Shown piece by piece: positions 40,223-50,643 of a DNA stretch of 64,000 bases (the first letter of the stretch is position 1; every line of letters begins with the position of its first letter). The DNA comes from Stigmatella aurantiaca DW4/3-1. Lineage in GTDB: Bacteria; Myxococcota; Myxococcia; Myxococcales; Myxococcaceae. The DNA lies in assembly GCF_000165485.1 (NCBI RefSeq), contig NC_014623.1, forward strand, positions 2,499,501 through 2,563,500, read 5' to 3'. The notes beneath the pieces were generated by a model that saw nothing but the letters and a program-made list of their open reading frames with translations, was not told where the DNA came from and did no database searches. Position numbers and translations under genes: made by a program.

Positions 40223-41677
40223 GTGTACCTCGGCATCGACGTGGGGACTTCGTCCGTCAAGGCCGTGCTCGTGGGGGAGGGCGAGCGCATTCTCGGGAGC
40301 GCCAGCGCGGCCTTGGAGGTCACCCGGCCCCATCCGGGCTGGTCGGAGCAGGCGCCGGAAGCCTGGGTGAGGGCTTGTGAGCAGGTCCTGGACGAACTGG
40401 CCGCCACGCACCGCGCGGAGATGGCGGCCGTCGAGGGGCTGGGCCTGTCCGGACAGATGCACGGGGCGGTGCTGCTGGGGGAGGGGGACAAGCCCTTGCG
40501 CCCGGCGATTCTCTGGAACGATGGGCGCTCGGAGGCCGAGTGCCGCGTGCTCGAGGAGCGCTGCCCTCGCTTGAGGGAGCTCGCGGGCAACATCGCCATG
40601 CCAGGCTTCACCGCGCCCAAGCTGCTCTGGGCTGCGAAGCACGAGCCGGACGTCTTCGCGAAGCTCCGCAAGGTGCTGCTGCCCAAGGACTACCTCCGGC
40701 TGTTCCTGACCGGCGAACACGTGTCGGACATGTCCGACGCCGCGGGGACCCTCTGGCTCGACGTGGCGAAGCGCGACTGGTCGGACGAACTGCTCGCGGC
40801 CACGGGGCTCACGCGGGAGCACATGCCGCGCCTCGTGGAGGGCTCTCAGGTTTCGGGGAGGCTGCGGCCCGAGCTGGCCCGCAGGTGGGGCATGACGCGG
40901 GCCCCGGTGGTGGCCGGGGGGGGCGGAGACAACGCCGCGAGCGCCGTGGGCATTGGCGCCGTCCGGCCTGGCTCCGCCTTCGTCTCGCTGGGCACCTCGG
41001 GCGTGCTCTTCGTGTCGAACGCGCGCTTCTCCCCCAATACGGAGGGGGCGGTGCATGCCTTCTGCCATGCGGTGCCGGGTATCTGGCACCAGATGGGCGT
41101 CATCCTGTCCGCCGCGGCCAGCCTGGAGTGGCTGTCGACGCTCCTGAACCTGCCCGCGCCCACCCTGACGGCGGAGCTGGGGGAGCGCGTGCAAGGTCCC
41201 TCTCCGGTGAAGTTCCTGCCGTACCTCTCGGGAGAGCGCACGCCGCACAATGATGCCTCGGCCCGAGGGGCCTTCGTGGGACTGGCGCACGGGCAGGGGC
41301 GAGAGGCGCTGACCCAGGCGGTGCTGGAAGGCGTGGCCTTCGCCTTCGCGGACTGCCTGAGGGTTCTCTCCGACGCGGGAACGGAGATCGTCCGGGCCTC
41401 CGCGGTGGGTGGGGGCTCTCGCTCGCACCTCTGGCTGAAGATCCTCGCGAGCGTGCTGGACCGGCCACTCGACGTGCACGCGGAGGGAGACTTCGGGGGG
41501 GCGTTCGGGGCGGCCCGGCTGGGCCGGTTGGCCGCGACGGACGAGAATCCGCTCGCGGTGGCTGTCCCGCCTCCGGTCGCCCAGGTGGTGGAGCCCGAGG
41601 CCTCGTGGGTTCCTCAGTACGCGGAGGCATACGCGCGCTGGCGTGAGCTCTACCCAGCGCTCAAGGGCCGGTTTTGA
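40223..41677 (+). CDS. xylB: Xylulokinase
   Basis: 484 residues, the same length as E. coli XylB. GTG 40223 (MYLGIDVGTSSVKAVL) is preferred over 40205 because AAGGAGGA lies between them. FGGY-kinase features: N-terminal phosphate loop GIDVGTSSVK, substrate site LGLSGQMHGAVLL, ILWNDGRS, catalytic Asp in GGGGDNAASAVGIG, and ATP-site SAVGGGSRSHLWLKILA. It phosphorylates D-xylulose to xylulose-5-phosphate in the cytoplasm. The gene converges on the fructokinase gene with a 15-nt gap. In Pseudomonas mtlEFGKDYZ the corresponding kinase is mtlY, needed for D-arabitol-derived xylulose. Confidence 0.93.
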   Translation: MYLGIDVGTSSVKAVLVGEGERILGSASAALEVTRPHPGWSEQAPEAWVRACEQVLDELAATHRAEMAAVEGLGLSGQMHGAVLLGEGDKPLRPAILWNDGRSEAECRVLEERCPRLRELAGNIAMPGFTAPKLLWAAKHEPDVFAKLRKVLLPKDYLRLFLTGEHVSDMSDAAGTLWLDVAKRDWSDELLAATGLTREHMPRLVEGSQVSGRLRPELARRWGMTRAPVVAGGGGDNAASAVGIGAVRPGSAFVSLGTSGVLFVSNARFSPNTEGAVHAFCHAVPGIWHQMGVILSAAASLEWLSTLLNLPAPTLTAELGERVQGPSPVKFLPYLSGERTPHNDASARGAFVGLAHGQGREALTQAVLEGVAFAFADCLRVLSDAGTEIVRASAVGGGSRSHLWLKILASVLDRPLDVHAEGDFGGAFGAARLGRLAATDENPLAVAVPPPVAQVVEPEASWVPQYAEAYARWRELYPALKGRF

Positions 41678-41692
41678 GGGAGCGCGGGCGGA

Positions 41693-42625
41693 CTAACCGA
41701 GCTCCGAGCGCCGGGGAGGGTTGCAGCCTTCGTGCTCACACGTCTTCGCGGCGACGCGGGCGGCGAAGGTGGCGCACTCCTTCAAGGTAGTGTCATCCAG
41801 GGCGGTGAGTTCCGCGCCCCGGCGGACGCCTCGCTCATAGAGCCGGGTCAGCAGTCCGGCAGTGAAGCTGTCTCCTGCGCCCACCGTGTCGCCGAACTTC
41901 GCCAGCTTCGCGGCGGGCACATCGAGCCGGGCCCCCCCCTGGCGGAAGACGGAAGCCCCTTCTCCGCCACGCGTCACCACCACGATGGACGGGCCGCGCT
42001 CCAGCCAGCGCTGGGCGATGTCTTCCATCCGGCCGCCGGGAAACAGCGCGGCGAGATCCTCGTCACTGGCCTTGATGAGGTGGAAGGTCGCCAGGGCCTC
42101 GGTGAGGCGCTTCGCATAGGCGGGGAGATGGGCCGCGCCAATGACGGGTGGCCGGATGTTGGGATCGAAGGAGAGCAGCCGCCGCTCCTTCTCCTGGCGG
42201 AACAACGCCTCCAGGGTGGACGCCACCGGAGCCCCATCGAGCACCACGGCGCCCAATCCCCAGTGGAGGATGGCTCCGTCCGGAATCTGCGGAAGATCGC
42301 CTGGCTGAAGCAGCCGGTCCGCGGTGCCCTGCGTGTAGAAGGCGTAGCTGGCTTGGCCCTCCACTTTCTTGACGAAGGCCAGCGTCGTCAGCTCCGGCCC
42401 GCGGACGAGCAGCCGGAGGTTGACGCCGTTGTCCTCCAGGACCTGGGCGAGCTGCGTCCCGAAAGCGTCCCGGGAGAGCCGGCCCAGAAAGGCCGTGGGC
42501 GCCCCCAGCCGGGCCAGGGCCAGGGCGGTGTTGAACGGTGAGCCGCCCGGGACGGCCTGGAAGAGGTTTCCGTCTGCCTTGTCCGGGATCAGATCGATGA
42601 GGGCTTCGCCACAGCTGATGATCAT
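41693..42625 (-). CDS. mtlZ: PfkB-family fructokinase
   Basis: 310 residues. PfkB signatures: N-terminal CGEALIDLIP, PGGSPFNTALALARLG, and C-terminal DTVGAGDSFTAGLL with the catalytic Asp. Fructokinases of this group have the ELTTLAFVKK and YTQGTADRLL blocks seen here. It converts D-fructose to fructose-6-phosphate. It follows the mannitol dehydrogenase gene by 16 nt, which produces fructose, so the pair completes mannitol use. Name by analogy with Pseudomonas mtlZ; a general frk/scrK label would also do. Confidence 0.88.
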   Translation of the reverse strand: MIISCGEALIDLIPDKADGNLFQAVPGGSPFNTALALARLGAPTAFLGRLSRDAFGTQLAQVLEDNGVNLRLLVRGPELTTLAFVKKVEGQASYAFYTQGTADRLLQPGDLPQIPDGAILHWGLGAVVLDGAPVASTLEALFRQEKERRLLSFDPNIRPPVIGAAHLPAYAKRLTEALATFHLIKASDEDLAALFPGGRMEDIAQRWLERGPSIVVVTRGGEGASVFRQGGARLDVPAAKLAKFGDTVGAGDSFTAGLLTRLYERGVRRGAELTALDDTTLKECATFAARVAAKTCEHEGCNPPRRSELG

Positions 42626-42641
42626 GGTCGGGCTCCGGGCC

Positions 42642-44144
42642 TCACGAGGCCGCGTCCGCGGGAAGCTTGTCGCCCGCGGCGACGATTTCCTTCAGCGTGG
42701 CCACCACCCCTTGCGTGTCGATCTTCTGGCGCAGCTGGAGGTACAGGGCAACGAAGCCTGGGTGCGCGGGGAGCTGGGTGCCGACGACCTCGGTCAGCTC
42801 GAGCAGCGTCGACGGGGAGGAACTCTGGATGACCCGTTCCAGCAACTGGCGCGCGTTGGGTTCGACGATGGGGTACGCCTCGCCGCGCTCGTCCTTGCCC
42901 TTGAGGTAGCGCTCGTAGCTCGCCAGGAAGAACGCGATGCGGTGATAGGGGCGCCCGTGCTTCAGGATTTCGTGCAGGGTGGGCAGCAGGAAGCCCGAGA
43001 TCTTCGAGCCTCCATCCATGCACAGCCGGGCCACCTGATCGCCGACGGCGCGGTTGCCGAAGCGCTGAAGCAGCTTGGCCTTGTAAGCGTCGATCTCGAG
43101 CCCGGGCAGGGACTTCAGCCAATACCCCGCGTCGAGGTTGAGGAAGTCGCGCAGGTACTGGGTGAAGAGTTCATCGTGCAGGACGTCATCCACCTTGCGG
43201 AATCCCGCGAGGTAGGCGGGATACGACAGCATGGTGTGGGTCGCGTTGAGCAGGCGGATCTTCGCCTCCTCGTACGGGGACACGTCCGGGGTGATCATCA
43301 CCCCGACGGCATCCCACTCGGGGCGGCCGTTGCGGAAGTCATCCTCCAGCACCCACTGGATGAAGTCCTCACAGATGACCGGGGCCGCGTCGTCCACGCC
43401 GGTCAGGTCGCGCAGCTTCTGACGGGTGGCGTTGTCCGTCGCGGGGGTGATGCGGTCGACCATGGCGTTGGGGAAGCCCACCTCGCGCTCGATCCAGGCG
43501 GCGAGCTCGGGATCCTTGGCCTTGGCGAAGGCGACACACGCACGGCGGGCCTGGACGCCGTTGTGGCGCAGGTTGTCGCAGGACATGACGGTGAAGGGCT
43601 TGATGCCCGCCTTGCGGCGGCGGTCCAGCGCCTCGACGATGTATCCGAACGCACTGCGAGGCTCGCCCGGGTGCTCCAGGTCATACACGACGGAGGGGTG
43701 CTTCAGGTTGAACTGGCCGCGCTCGTCGATGAGATAGCCTCCCTCGGTGATGGTCAGCGAGACGATGCGGATGTCGGGCTGGCTCAGCCGGTCCAGCACG
43801 GCCCGCGGGTTGTCCTGGGCGTAGAGGTACTCGACCATGGCCTCGACGACCCGCGAGGTGTGCGTGCCATCCGGGGCCATCTCGCTGACGGTGTAGAGCC
43901 CATCCTGGCGCTTCATCGCCGCGGCCATGGGGGCGTCCTGGGGCAGCAGGTTGATGCCGCACAACCCCCACCGCTCCTGTCCGGGACGGGCCAGGGCGCG
44001 GTCGAGGTAGATGGCCAGGTGCGCGCGGTGGAATCCGCCCACGCCAATGTGGGCGATGCCTGCTTTCACCTTGCTGCGGTCGTAGCCGGGGCGGACGACC
44101 GAGGAGGGAAGCGTGGAGAGGTGGGCCTGATCAAGTGGGTGCAT
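42642..44144 (-). CDS. mtlD: Mannitol 2-dehydrogenase (polyol-specific long-chain dehydrogenase)
   Basis: 500 residues from ATG 44144. N-terminal Rossmann part AHIGVGGFHRAHLAIYLDRA binds NAD. The catalytic set of the family, Lys-x4-Asn-x2-His, is seen in KIRLLNATH. Other family blocks are PFTVMSCDNLRHNG, PNAMVDRITPAT, ICEDFIQWVLED and RFGNRAVGDQVARL. It oxidises D-mannitol to D-fructose, and often D-arabitol to D-xylulose, which would explain the neighbouring xylulokinase. It starts 8 nt after the stop of the transporter ATPase gene. A specificity for mannitol over sorbitol or arabitol is inferred from the operon. Confidence 0.92.
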   Translation of the reverse strand: MHPLDQAHLSTLPSSVVRPGYDRSKVKAGIAHIGVGGFHRAHLAIYLDRALARPGQERWGLCGINLLPQDAPMAAAMKRQDGLYTVSEMAPDGTHTSRVVEAMVEYLYAQDNPRAVLDRLSQPDIRIVSLTITEGGYLIDERGQFNLKHPSVVYDLEHPGEPRSAFGYIVEALDRRRKAGIKPFTVMSCDNLRHNGVQARRACVAFAKAKDPELAAWIEREVGFPNAMVDRITPATDNATRQKLRDLTGVDDAAPVICEDFIQWVLEDDFRNGRPEWDAVGVMITPDVSPYEEAKIRLLNATHTMLSYPAYLAGFRKVDDVLHDELFTQYLRDFLNLDAGYWLKSLPGLEIDAYKAKLLQRFGNRAVGDQVARLCMDGGSKISGFLLPTLHEILKHGRPYHRIAFFLASYERYLKGKDERGEAYPIVEPNARQLLERVIQSSSPSTLLELTEVVGTQLPAHPGFVALYLQLRQKIDTQGVVATLKEIVAAGDKLPADAAS

Positions 44145-44152
44145 GGAGAAGG

Positions 44153-45235
<1,083 letters not shown>

Positions 45236-45252
45236 GAAAGAACCCCCAAAAA

Positions 45253-46086
45253 TTACTTAACGGCGCCAAAGGTGAGGCCGCGGACGAGCTGTTTCTGTGA
45301 GCCCCACCCAATCACGATGATGGGCGCGCAGGCGAGGGTGGAGACGGCCGAGAGCTTGGCCCAGAAGAGACCTTCTGGGCTCGAGAAGGAGGCCACCAGC
45401 GCGCTCAGGGGCGCGGCGTGGGTGGTGGTGAGGTTCAGCGACCAGAACGCCTCGTTCCAGCTCAGGATGAGGGCGAGCAGCGCGGTGGAGGCCAGCCCGC
45501 CCCGGCTCACGGGGAGCAGGACGCGGTAGATCTCCTGGAGGGTGGTGGCGCCGTCCATGCGCGCGGCCTCGAGGATGTCGCGTGGGATGTCGCGGAAGTA
45601 CGTGTAGATCATCCACACCATGATGGGCAGGTTGATCAGCGCGAAGATGACCACCAGCAGCATGCGCGAGTCGAGCAGGCCCAGGTTCCGGGAGATGAGG
45701 TAGATGGGCACCAGCACGCCCACGCCCGGCAGCATCTTGGTGGAGAGCATCCACATCAGCGTTCCGCGCGTGCGCAGGGTGGGGTGGAAGGCGAACCCGT
45801 AGGCGGCCGGCACCGCCACCAGCATGCCGAGCAGCGTGGAGCCGCCGCTGGTCAAGAGCGAGTTCCAGGCGAAGTGCATGTAGTCGCTGCGCTCCATGAT
45901 CTCCCGGTAGTTCTCCAGCGTCGGCCGGAAGACGAACTCCGGAGGCATGGCGAAGGCTTCCAGCTCGGTCTTGAAGCTGGTGAGCACCATCCACAGGATG
46001 GGGAAGAAGACGATCAATGCGACGACCCAGGAGGCAATCGCGCGCAATGTTTCGAGGGTCCGTCGGCGTTGGTTCAGCTTGGACAT
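45253..46086 (-). CDS. mtlG: Polyol ABC transporter permease
   Basis: 277 residues with six membrane helices (first: LRAIASWVVALIVFFPILWMVLT). The EAA loop ILEAARMDGATTLQEIYRVLLP marks the contact with the ATPase. CUT1 second-permease features: FAMPPEFVFRPTLENYREI and NSLLTSGGSTLLGMLVAVPAAY. ATG 46086 sits behind TAGGAGGACGCC, where the ribosome site overlaps the stop of an upstream gene now reduced to a tail. Matches the MtlG/SmoG subunit of mannitol/sorbitol transporters. It needs a partner permease, which is missing here. Confidence 0.9.
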   Translation of the reverse strand: MSKLNQRRRTLETLRAIASWVVALIVFFPILWMVLTSFKTELEAFAMPPEFVFRPTLENYREIMERSDYMHFAWNSLLTSGGSTLLGMLVAVPAAYGFAFHPTLRTRGTLMWMLSTKMLPGVGVLVPIYLISRNLGLLDSRMLLVVIFALINLPIMVWMIYTYFRDIPRDILEAARMDGATTLQEIYRVLLPVSRGGLASTALLALILSWNEAFWSLNLTTTHAAPLSALVASFSSPEGLFWAKLSAVSTLACAPIIVIGWGSQKQLVRGLTFGAVK

Positions 46087-46095
46087 GGCGTCCTC

Positions 46096-46150
46096 CTAGG
46101 CTTCGGTGAGCGGCTTGCCGATGAGGCGGATGAGGAAGCACCGGCACCAC
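46096..46150 (-). pseudogene. Probable 3' tail of a deleted first permease gene (mtlF)
   Basis: On the minus strand the last codons before a TAG (46096-46098) read FLIRLIGKPLTEA, followed by AGGAGG and the mtlG start 9 nt on. A tail of the type hydrophobic-RxIGKxLT ends MtlF/SmoF-type permeases, and a TAGGAGG junction to mtlG is the normal arrangement. Upstream of about 46150 the frame no longer encodes a membrane protein, and 46151-46334 holds no gene. The binding protein and nearly all of mtlF therefore seem deleted. Confidence 0.4.
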
Positions 46151-46334
46151 CCAGTGAAAGCGACTCCGGTCGGGGGCCCCGGCGCGCGGCATGCGGTGCG
46201 AGGGGTGCGCCGTTTTATAAGGTCACCTCACAGAGGCCAACGACGTTGTTCAGGGAGTGGCGGGCGGTGCGTAAGCGATTGAACGGGTTGGCGCGGCGGA
46301 CTCGCTCACAGGGTGCGGAGCACTGCGTCAACGA

Positions 46335-47990
46335 TCAGCCCTTCTTGAGCTTGCGCAGGAGGTGGTGGGCCACGCGGAAGCTGTTGGCCACGATGGTGAG
46401 CGTGGAGGGCACGCTGCCGGCGCTGGGCATGAAGCTGCCGTCCACCACATAGAGGTTGGGCACCTCGTGTGCCCGGCAATCCTTGTCGAGCACGGAGGTG
46501 GCCGGGTCGTTGCCGAAGCGGCAGGTGCCATGCTGGAGGATGGTCGTCTCCCCGGACACGCCCAGGCGCTGCAGGCTGTCCGGCTCCAGGCTCAGGAGGA
46601 TCTCCTCGCCCCGCTCGACGAGGAAGCGAGTGGCCACGAAGTCCATGGGGTGCCGGTCCAGCGTGATGGCGGCGACGGGCAGGCCGTACTTGTCCTTCAC
46701 GCCCGGCTCGACCGTCACATAGGTGCCCGGCGTGGCGAGGAACTCGCCGTACACCTCGAACTGGAGGATGCGCGAATCCCGGTACGTTCGCAGCTTGTCC
46801 TTCAGGGCCTTTCCGAAGACCCCTTCCGTGCCCTGGCCCGCGAGCCCCACCGCCGCGAAGATGGGGTTGGGGTGAGCCCACATGAAGCCCAGCGTTCCCC
46901 CTTTGCGGAAGCCGAACCGATCGTCGGGCATCAGATAGAAGTCCTGGAGGCTCCGGTTGACGAAGGGCCCCGGGGCCTTCAGCCAGGGCCGGGAGGTTTG
47001 GCTCTGGGAGAGGCGGAAGAGGGCGCGGGACTCGCCAAAAGAGCTGAACATCAGGTTGCGGCCCACCTGGCCGCTGCCATTCGCCAGCCCCTTCGGAAAG
47101 CGCGATGAGGTGGAGTTGAGCAGCAGCCGTGCGCTCTCCACCGCCGTGCAGGAGACCACGATGAGCTTCGCGGGTTGCTCCTGCTCCACGCCGTCCGGGT
47201 CCTGGTACACGACGCTCCGGGCCCGTCCCGCCTTGTCGACCTCCACCGAGCGGGCCATGCACCCAGGGCGCAGCTCCACGTTTCCCGTGGCGAGCGCGGC
47301 GGGGATGAGGCTGGCATCGGTTCCGCTCTTGGCGCCTACCTCGCAGCCATAGCTTCCGCACAGCGCGCAGTACGCGCAGCCCGCCCGGCCCCGGTAGGGT
47401 TGGCTGATGATGCCGCGCGCGGTGGGCAGGGAATGCCAGTGCATCTCGCGGCACACCCGGTCGATCTCTTGCGCGATGGGGTGCACGTCCAGGGGCGGCA
47501 GTGGGTAGGGCTTGCTCCGGGGCTCGGCGAAGGGATGGGGAACGGATGCCCCCGAGACACCGAGCTCCGCCTCGGCTTGGTCGTAGAAGGGAGCCAGATC
47601 CTCATAGGAGATGGGCCAGTCGGCCAGGTTGGCCCCGTCGAGCTTGCCCAGCGTGGAGCGGAGCCGGAAATCCACCGGCTTGAGCCGGTAGAAGTAACCG
47701 CTCATGTGCACGGTGCCGCCGCCCACGCAGTTGGCGGTCCAGGCGGCGTTGGAGCGCTCGTAGCGGCCGTGCGCGCCCTGGCGGACCAGGTGGGGCTCCT
47801 CCCACGGCATGGGCATGAAGAAGTTGCGGCGGCTGTTGAGAATCTCGTCGTGGACGAAGTCCTTGGGCCGGTAATGCGCGCCCTTCTCCAGCACCACGAC
47901 CTTGAGCCCCGCGCGGCCCAGCTCCAGCGCCATGGGGGCGCCCCCCGCGCCGCTGCCGATGATGCAGACGTCCACCGGCGCCTTCGTCAT
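46335..47990 (-). CDS. GMC-family dehydrogenase, FAD subunit
   Basis: 551 residues. FAD-binding start VCIIGSGAGGAPMALELG, GMC motif AAWTANCVGGGTVHMSGYFY, a cysteine cluster AGCAYCALCGSYGCEVGAKS, and the C-terminal active-site block LQHGTCRFGNDPATSVLD and NLYVVDGSFMPSAGSVPSTL. This is the catalytic subunit of membrane-bound gluconate 2-dehydrogenase-like enzymes that oxidise sugars, sugar acids or alcohols and pass electrons to a cytochrome. The start overlaps the small-subunit stop (ATGA). It has no signal of its own; it probably leaves the cell as a hitchhiker with the Tat-exported small subunit. Substrate unknown. Confidence 0.88.
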   Translation of the reverse strand: MTKAPVDVCIIGSGAGGAPMALELGRAGLKVVVLEKGAHYRPKDFVHDEILNSRRNFFMPMPWEEPHLVRQGAHGRYERSNAAWTANCVGGGTVHMSGYFYRLKPVDFRLRSTLGKLDGANLADWPISYEDLAPFYDQAEAELGVSGASVPHPFAEPRSKPYPLPPLDVHPIAQEIDRVCREMHWHSLPTARGIISQPYRGRAGCAYCALCGSYGCEVGAKSGTDASLIPAALATGNVELRPGCMARSVEVDKAGRARSVVYQDPDGVEQEQPAKLIVVSCTAVESARLLLNSTSSRFPKGLANGSGQVGRNLMFSSFGESRALFRLSQSQTSRPWLKAPGPFVNRSLQDFYLMPDDRFGFRKGGTLGFMWAHPNPIFAAVGLAGQGTEGVFGKALKDKLRTYRDSRILQFEVYGEFLATPGTYVTVEPGVKDKYGLPVAAITLDRHPMDFVATRFLVERGEEILLSLEPDSLQRLGVSGETTILQHGTCRFGNDPATSVLDKDCRAHEVPNLYVVDGSFMPSAGSVPSTLTIVANSFRVAHHLLRKLKKG

Positions 47991-48628
47991 CGATGCTCAC
48001 CGCACTCACGCAGGCACTTCGGTCCGTCGTAGCCCTCGGGAGGCGCCATGGCCACGGTGCCCACGGTGTCGAAGCCCACCAGCCTCCAGCCCACCCGGTC
48101 CTTGTTGCCGCCGTAGGACGGATCTCCCAGGAAGCCCTCCAGCGTCAGCACCAGGAGCAGCTCATAGAAGTGCGCCTCCCCGCTGCCGGGCCTGCTGTCC
48201 TTGAAGATCGCCAGCAGGTCGTCCTGCTGGGCGGGGAGGGCCTCGGTGAAGCCTTTCTGAAACATGCTCCGGGAGCGGCGCTCCAATGCGGCGAGCCCCT
48301 GGAGAAAGTCGCTCTTCATCTGCTTCAGCTCCGGAGTCTGGAGCATCCGGTCGACGTAGGCGGGCACCTGGGCGTCCTGCGCACCGGGATCCTCGTCACG
48401 CGGGAGGATGCGCTCGCAGGCGGCGGCCACGGTGGCAAACTCCCTGCCGGTGAAGGTGCCGTGGGGAGAGTCCGCGAGCGGGGTGGGCAGGGCCTGCGAG
48501 GCCTCTTCCGGGGAGGAGCGTTTGCAGGCCGTGGAGCCCAGGAGCACCACCCCTCCGCCGAAGAAGGTCAGCCGCTGGATGAAGGAGCGCCGGGACAGGC
48601 GCTTGGAGGAGGGGCGTTTGCGGGCCAT
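47987..48628 (-). CDS. Gluconate 2-dehydrogenase subunit-3-like protein, Tat signal
   Basis: 213 residues. N-terminus RLSRRSFIQRLTFFGGGVVL carries the twin-arginine motif SRRSFIQ; LLGSTACKRS may also be a lipobox. The rest is helical with EFATVAAACERILPRDEDPG, VPAYVDRML, and FYELLLVLTLEGFLGDPSYGGN with RVGWRLVG, all typical of the family. It chaperones and exports the GMC subunit encoded next (ATGA overlap). A haem subunit is not encoded nearby. Confidence 0.86.
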   Translation of the reverse strand: MARKRPSSKRLSRRSFIQRLTFFGGGVVLLGSTACKRSSPEEASQALPTPLADSPHGTFTGREFATVAAACERILPRDEDPGAQDAQVPAYVDRMLQTPELKQMKSDFLQGLAALERRSRSMFQKGFTEALPAQQDDLLAIFKDSRPGSGEAHFYELLLVLTLEGFLGDPSYGGNKDRVGWRLVGFDTVGTVAMAPPEGYDGPKCLRECGEHR

Positions 48629-48723
48629 GCGGGGGCAAGCCTAGGCCGGACCCCAGGCTTTGGAAACCGCGCCAGTGGCGTAGGATGGCGGCTTTCAACG
48701 AGGCCGGCACCGGAGGAGACGTG

Positions 48724-50037
48724 ATGAAACGGCATGCATGGGGATTGTGCCTGATGCTCGCGCTGGCGAGCTGCAAGGGCGACGAGGGAGGCGGAGGCGA
48801 CAACAATGACGCGGGGACCCCGCCCGTGGATCCCAACAAGGACTCCCCTTTCCAACGGCTCACCCTCGATGAAGCGGGCACGGACTTGCAGCCGCTGTCG
48901 CTCGCGGTGGGGCCGGGGGACACGGTCGGTGTGGCGTACTTCTTCCGGGTGAGCGACGCCCAATACGAGATTCGCTACGTCCAGGTGGGCACGGGTGGCC
49001 GGGTCTCCCAGCCCGAGACGGTGGCCACCGTGAAGATGGTGTACGGCCTGTCCCTCGCGTTCGATTCGAATGGCCGGCCGGCGGTGGCCTACCTGGGCGG
49101 AGAGGAGGACAAGACCGCGGCCTTCTGGTTCCAGAATGACCAGGAGGTGGCCTTCCGGAACGCCTCGGGCCAGTGGGTGAAGAAGGTGGCCGTGAAGGAG
49201 AGTGGCGAGGCGCGCGGGGTCAGTGACGTGAGCAACTCGGGCAAGATCGTGGGCCTCAACCCCTCGCTGGTCTTCAATGGGACACAGGCGATCGTGGCCT
49301 ACCGCGATGTCCACCAGGGCCAGTTCGACAGGCAGGACTATGATGCGAGCGATCTGGAGGTGGCCATCGGGGGCCCGGACACCTGGACGCACGCCGTCGT
49401 GGCGGAGTCCGGCGACAACAAGCGCGCCTATGGCGGCCACATCGACATGGTGATGGCGGACGGACAGCCCGCGCTGGTGCATGACCAGGTGTCCGGAAGC
49501 GCGGAAGGGACGGGCGCGAACGTTCTCTTCCAGCGGCGCAACGCGAATGGCACCTGGACGAAGGACCTCCAGGTGCAGGCGGTGTCCAATACCCAGCGGG
49601 GGGCCTCGCTGGCATGGGATCCGGTGCTGGGCTTCGGCATCGCCGTGGTGGAGCGCTCCGCCAACCGGCTCACCTTCGTCTCGTGCGCGGGCACGTCTCC
49701 CACGCGGTGCACCGCAGCGGGGGACTGGGTGTCGCCGGATCCCGTCTATGCGTCCGGAACGGGGGGCTGGTATCCCTCGCTCGCCATCGATCCCTCCAGG
49801 CATGAACCATCCATCGCGTTCTACATCTGTTCGAACGCGTCGGGGGTCAACGAGGGCAGCTGCAATCCGAACGACGACGAGCTGCGGGTGACCACGCGGA
49901 TCGAAGGCAACTGGCGCGAGGCCCTGGTGGACGCCGAGGGCGGCTGGTCTCCGAAGATGGCGTACCTCTCGACGGGGCAGCGGGTCATCGCCTACCGGCT
50001 GGGGAATGGCGTCCTCAAGCTCGCGGTGGATCGATGA
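48724..50037 (+). CDS. Secreted lipoprotein, beta-propeller-like
   Basis: 437 residues from ATG 48724 (GGAGGAG 6-12 nt upstream). Signal and lipobox LMLALASCKGD. The mature part consists of repeated strand patterns SLAVGPGDTVGVAYFF, SLAFDSNGRPAVAYLGG, SLVFNGTQAIVAYRD, HIDMVMADGQPALVHDQ, SLAWDPVLGFGIAVVE and SLAIDPSRHEPSIAFY: about seven blades of the form S-L-x-x-D-x-x-G-x-P-x-I/V-A-Y, so a propeller. No catalytic residues. It is divergent from the GMC pair and overlaps the next gene (ATGA). Probably a surface binding or scaffold protein. Confidence 0.78.
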   Translation: MKRHAWGLCLMLALASCKGDEGGGGDNNDAGTPPVDPNKDSPFQRLTLDEAGTDLQPLSLAVGPGDTVGVAYFFRVSDAQYEIRYVQVGTGGRVSQPETVATVKMVYGLSLAFDSNGRPAVAYLGGEEDKTAAFWFQNDQEVAFRNASGQWVKKVAVKESGEARGVSDVSNSGKIVGLNPSLVFNGTQAIVAYRDVHQGQFDRQDYDASDLEVAIGGPDTWTHAVVAESGDNKRAYGGHIDMVMADGQPALVHDQVSGSAEGTGANVLFQRRNANGTWTKDLQVQAVSNTQRGASLAWDPVLGFGIAVVERSANRLTFVSCAGTSPTRCTAAGDWVSPDPVYASGTGGWYPSLAIDPSRHEPSIAFYICSNASGVNEGSCNPNDDELRVTTRIEGNWREALVDAEGGWSPKMAYLSTGQRVIAYRLGNGVLKLAVDR

Positions 50038-50579
50038 GCTGGGCGGGCCCTGCGTGGAGCAAGGGGCTCGCGGGCCTGCTGGCCGGAGTGGGGCTGCTGG
50101 GCTGCGGCGGTTCCAACTCGCTGTCGGGCAGCGTGGAGGAACTCTTCCCCCTGGACGTCTCCCGCGTGGAGGTGCTGCGCAACGCCGAGGCGTTGCAGGT
50201 CAGCTACTACCGGAACGCGGGGCAGGATGTGGACTTGGTGGTGCGTCTCACGCTGGCCACAGAGGGGCTGGACCTGCGTCCGGGCAAGAAGGTGAACCTG
50301 GCGGGCACCACGGAGGCCGGGACGGCCCGGGCGACGGTGGTCCACCTGTCCGCCGGGGAACCCGCCCGTCTCTTGGGGCCGGTGGACAAGGGAGACCTCT
50401 CTCTGGACGAGGGGGGCGAGATTGGCCAGTCCACGAGTGGCGACTTCTCCCTCTCTTTTCAGCGGGGAGACAGTTACGGCGCGGGCCGCAGCCTGGAGGG
50501 CCGTTTCACCGCCGTGGCACAGGATGCGGGCTTTGGTCCGGAGCCTTTGCCACCGGGGGGCCTTCTGCCCCTGCCGTGA
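50034..50579 (+). CDS. Small lipoprotein, partner of the propeller lipoprotein
   Basis: 181 residues. ATG 50034 overlaps the propeller stop (ATGA). Signal and lipobox LLAGVGLLGCGGS. The mature part is one beta-rich domain: SGSVEELFPLDVSRVEVLR, LQVSYYRNAGQDVDLVVRL, KVNLAGTTEAGTARATVVHL, FSLSFQRGDSYGAGRSLEGRF. Its end GPEPLPPGGLLPLP is proline-rich. I do not recognise the family, though S-G-S-V-x-E-x-F-x-L and L-x-G-x-F-x-A recur in many myxobacterial lipoproteins. Coupling to the propeller protein suggests that they act together. Confidence 0.7.
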   Translation: MSWAGPAWSKGLAGLLAGVGLLGCGGSNSLSGSVEELFPLDVSRVEVLRNAEALQVSYYRNAGQDVDLVVRLTLATEGLDLRPGKKVNLAGTTEAGTARATVVHLSAGEPARLLGPVDKGDLSLDEGGEIGQSTSGDFSLSFQRGDSYGAGRSLEGRFTAVAQDAGFGPEPLPPGGLLPLP

Positions 50580-50643
50580 GGTCTGATGTCCGGGGGGGGG
50601 ACCCGACAGCACCGGACAACCCAGGAGGAGAGGCTGACAAGCG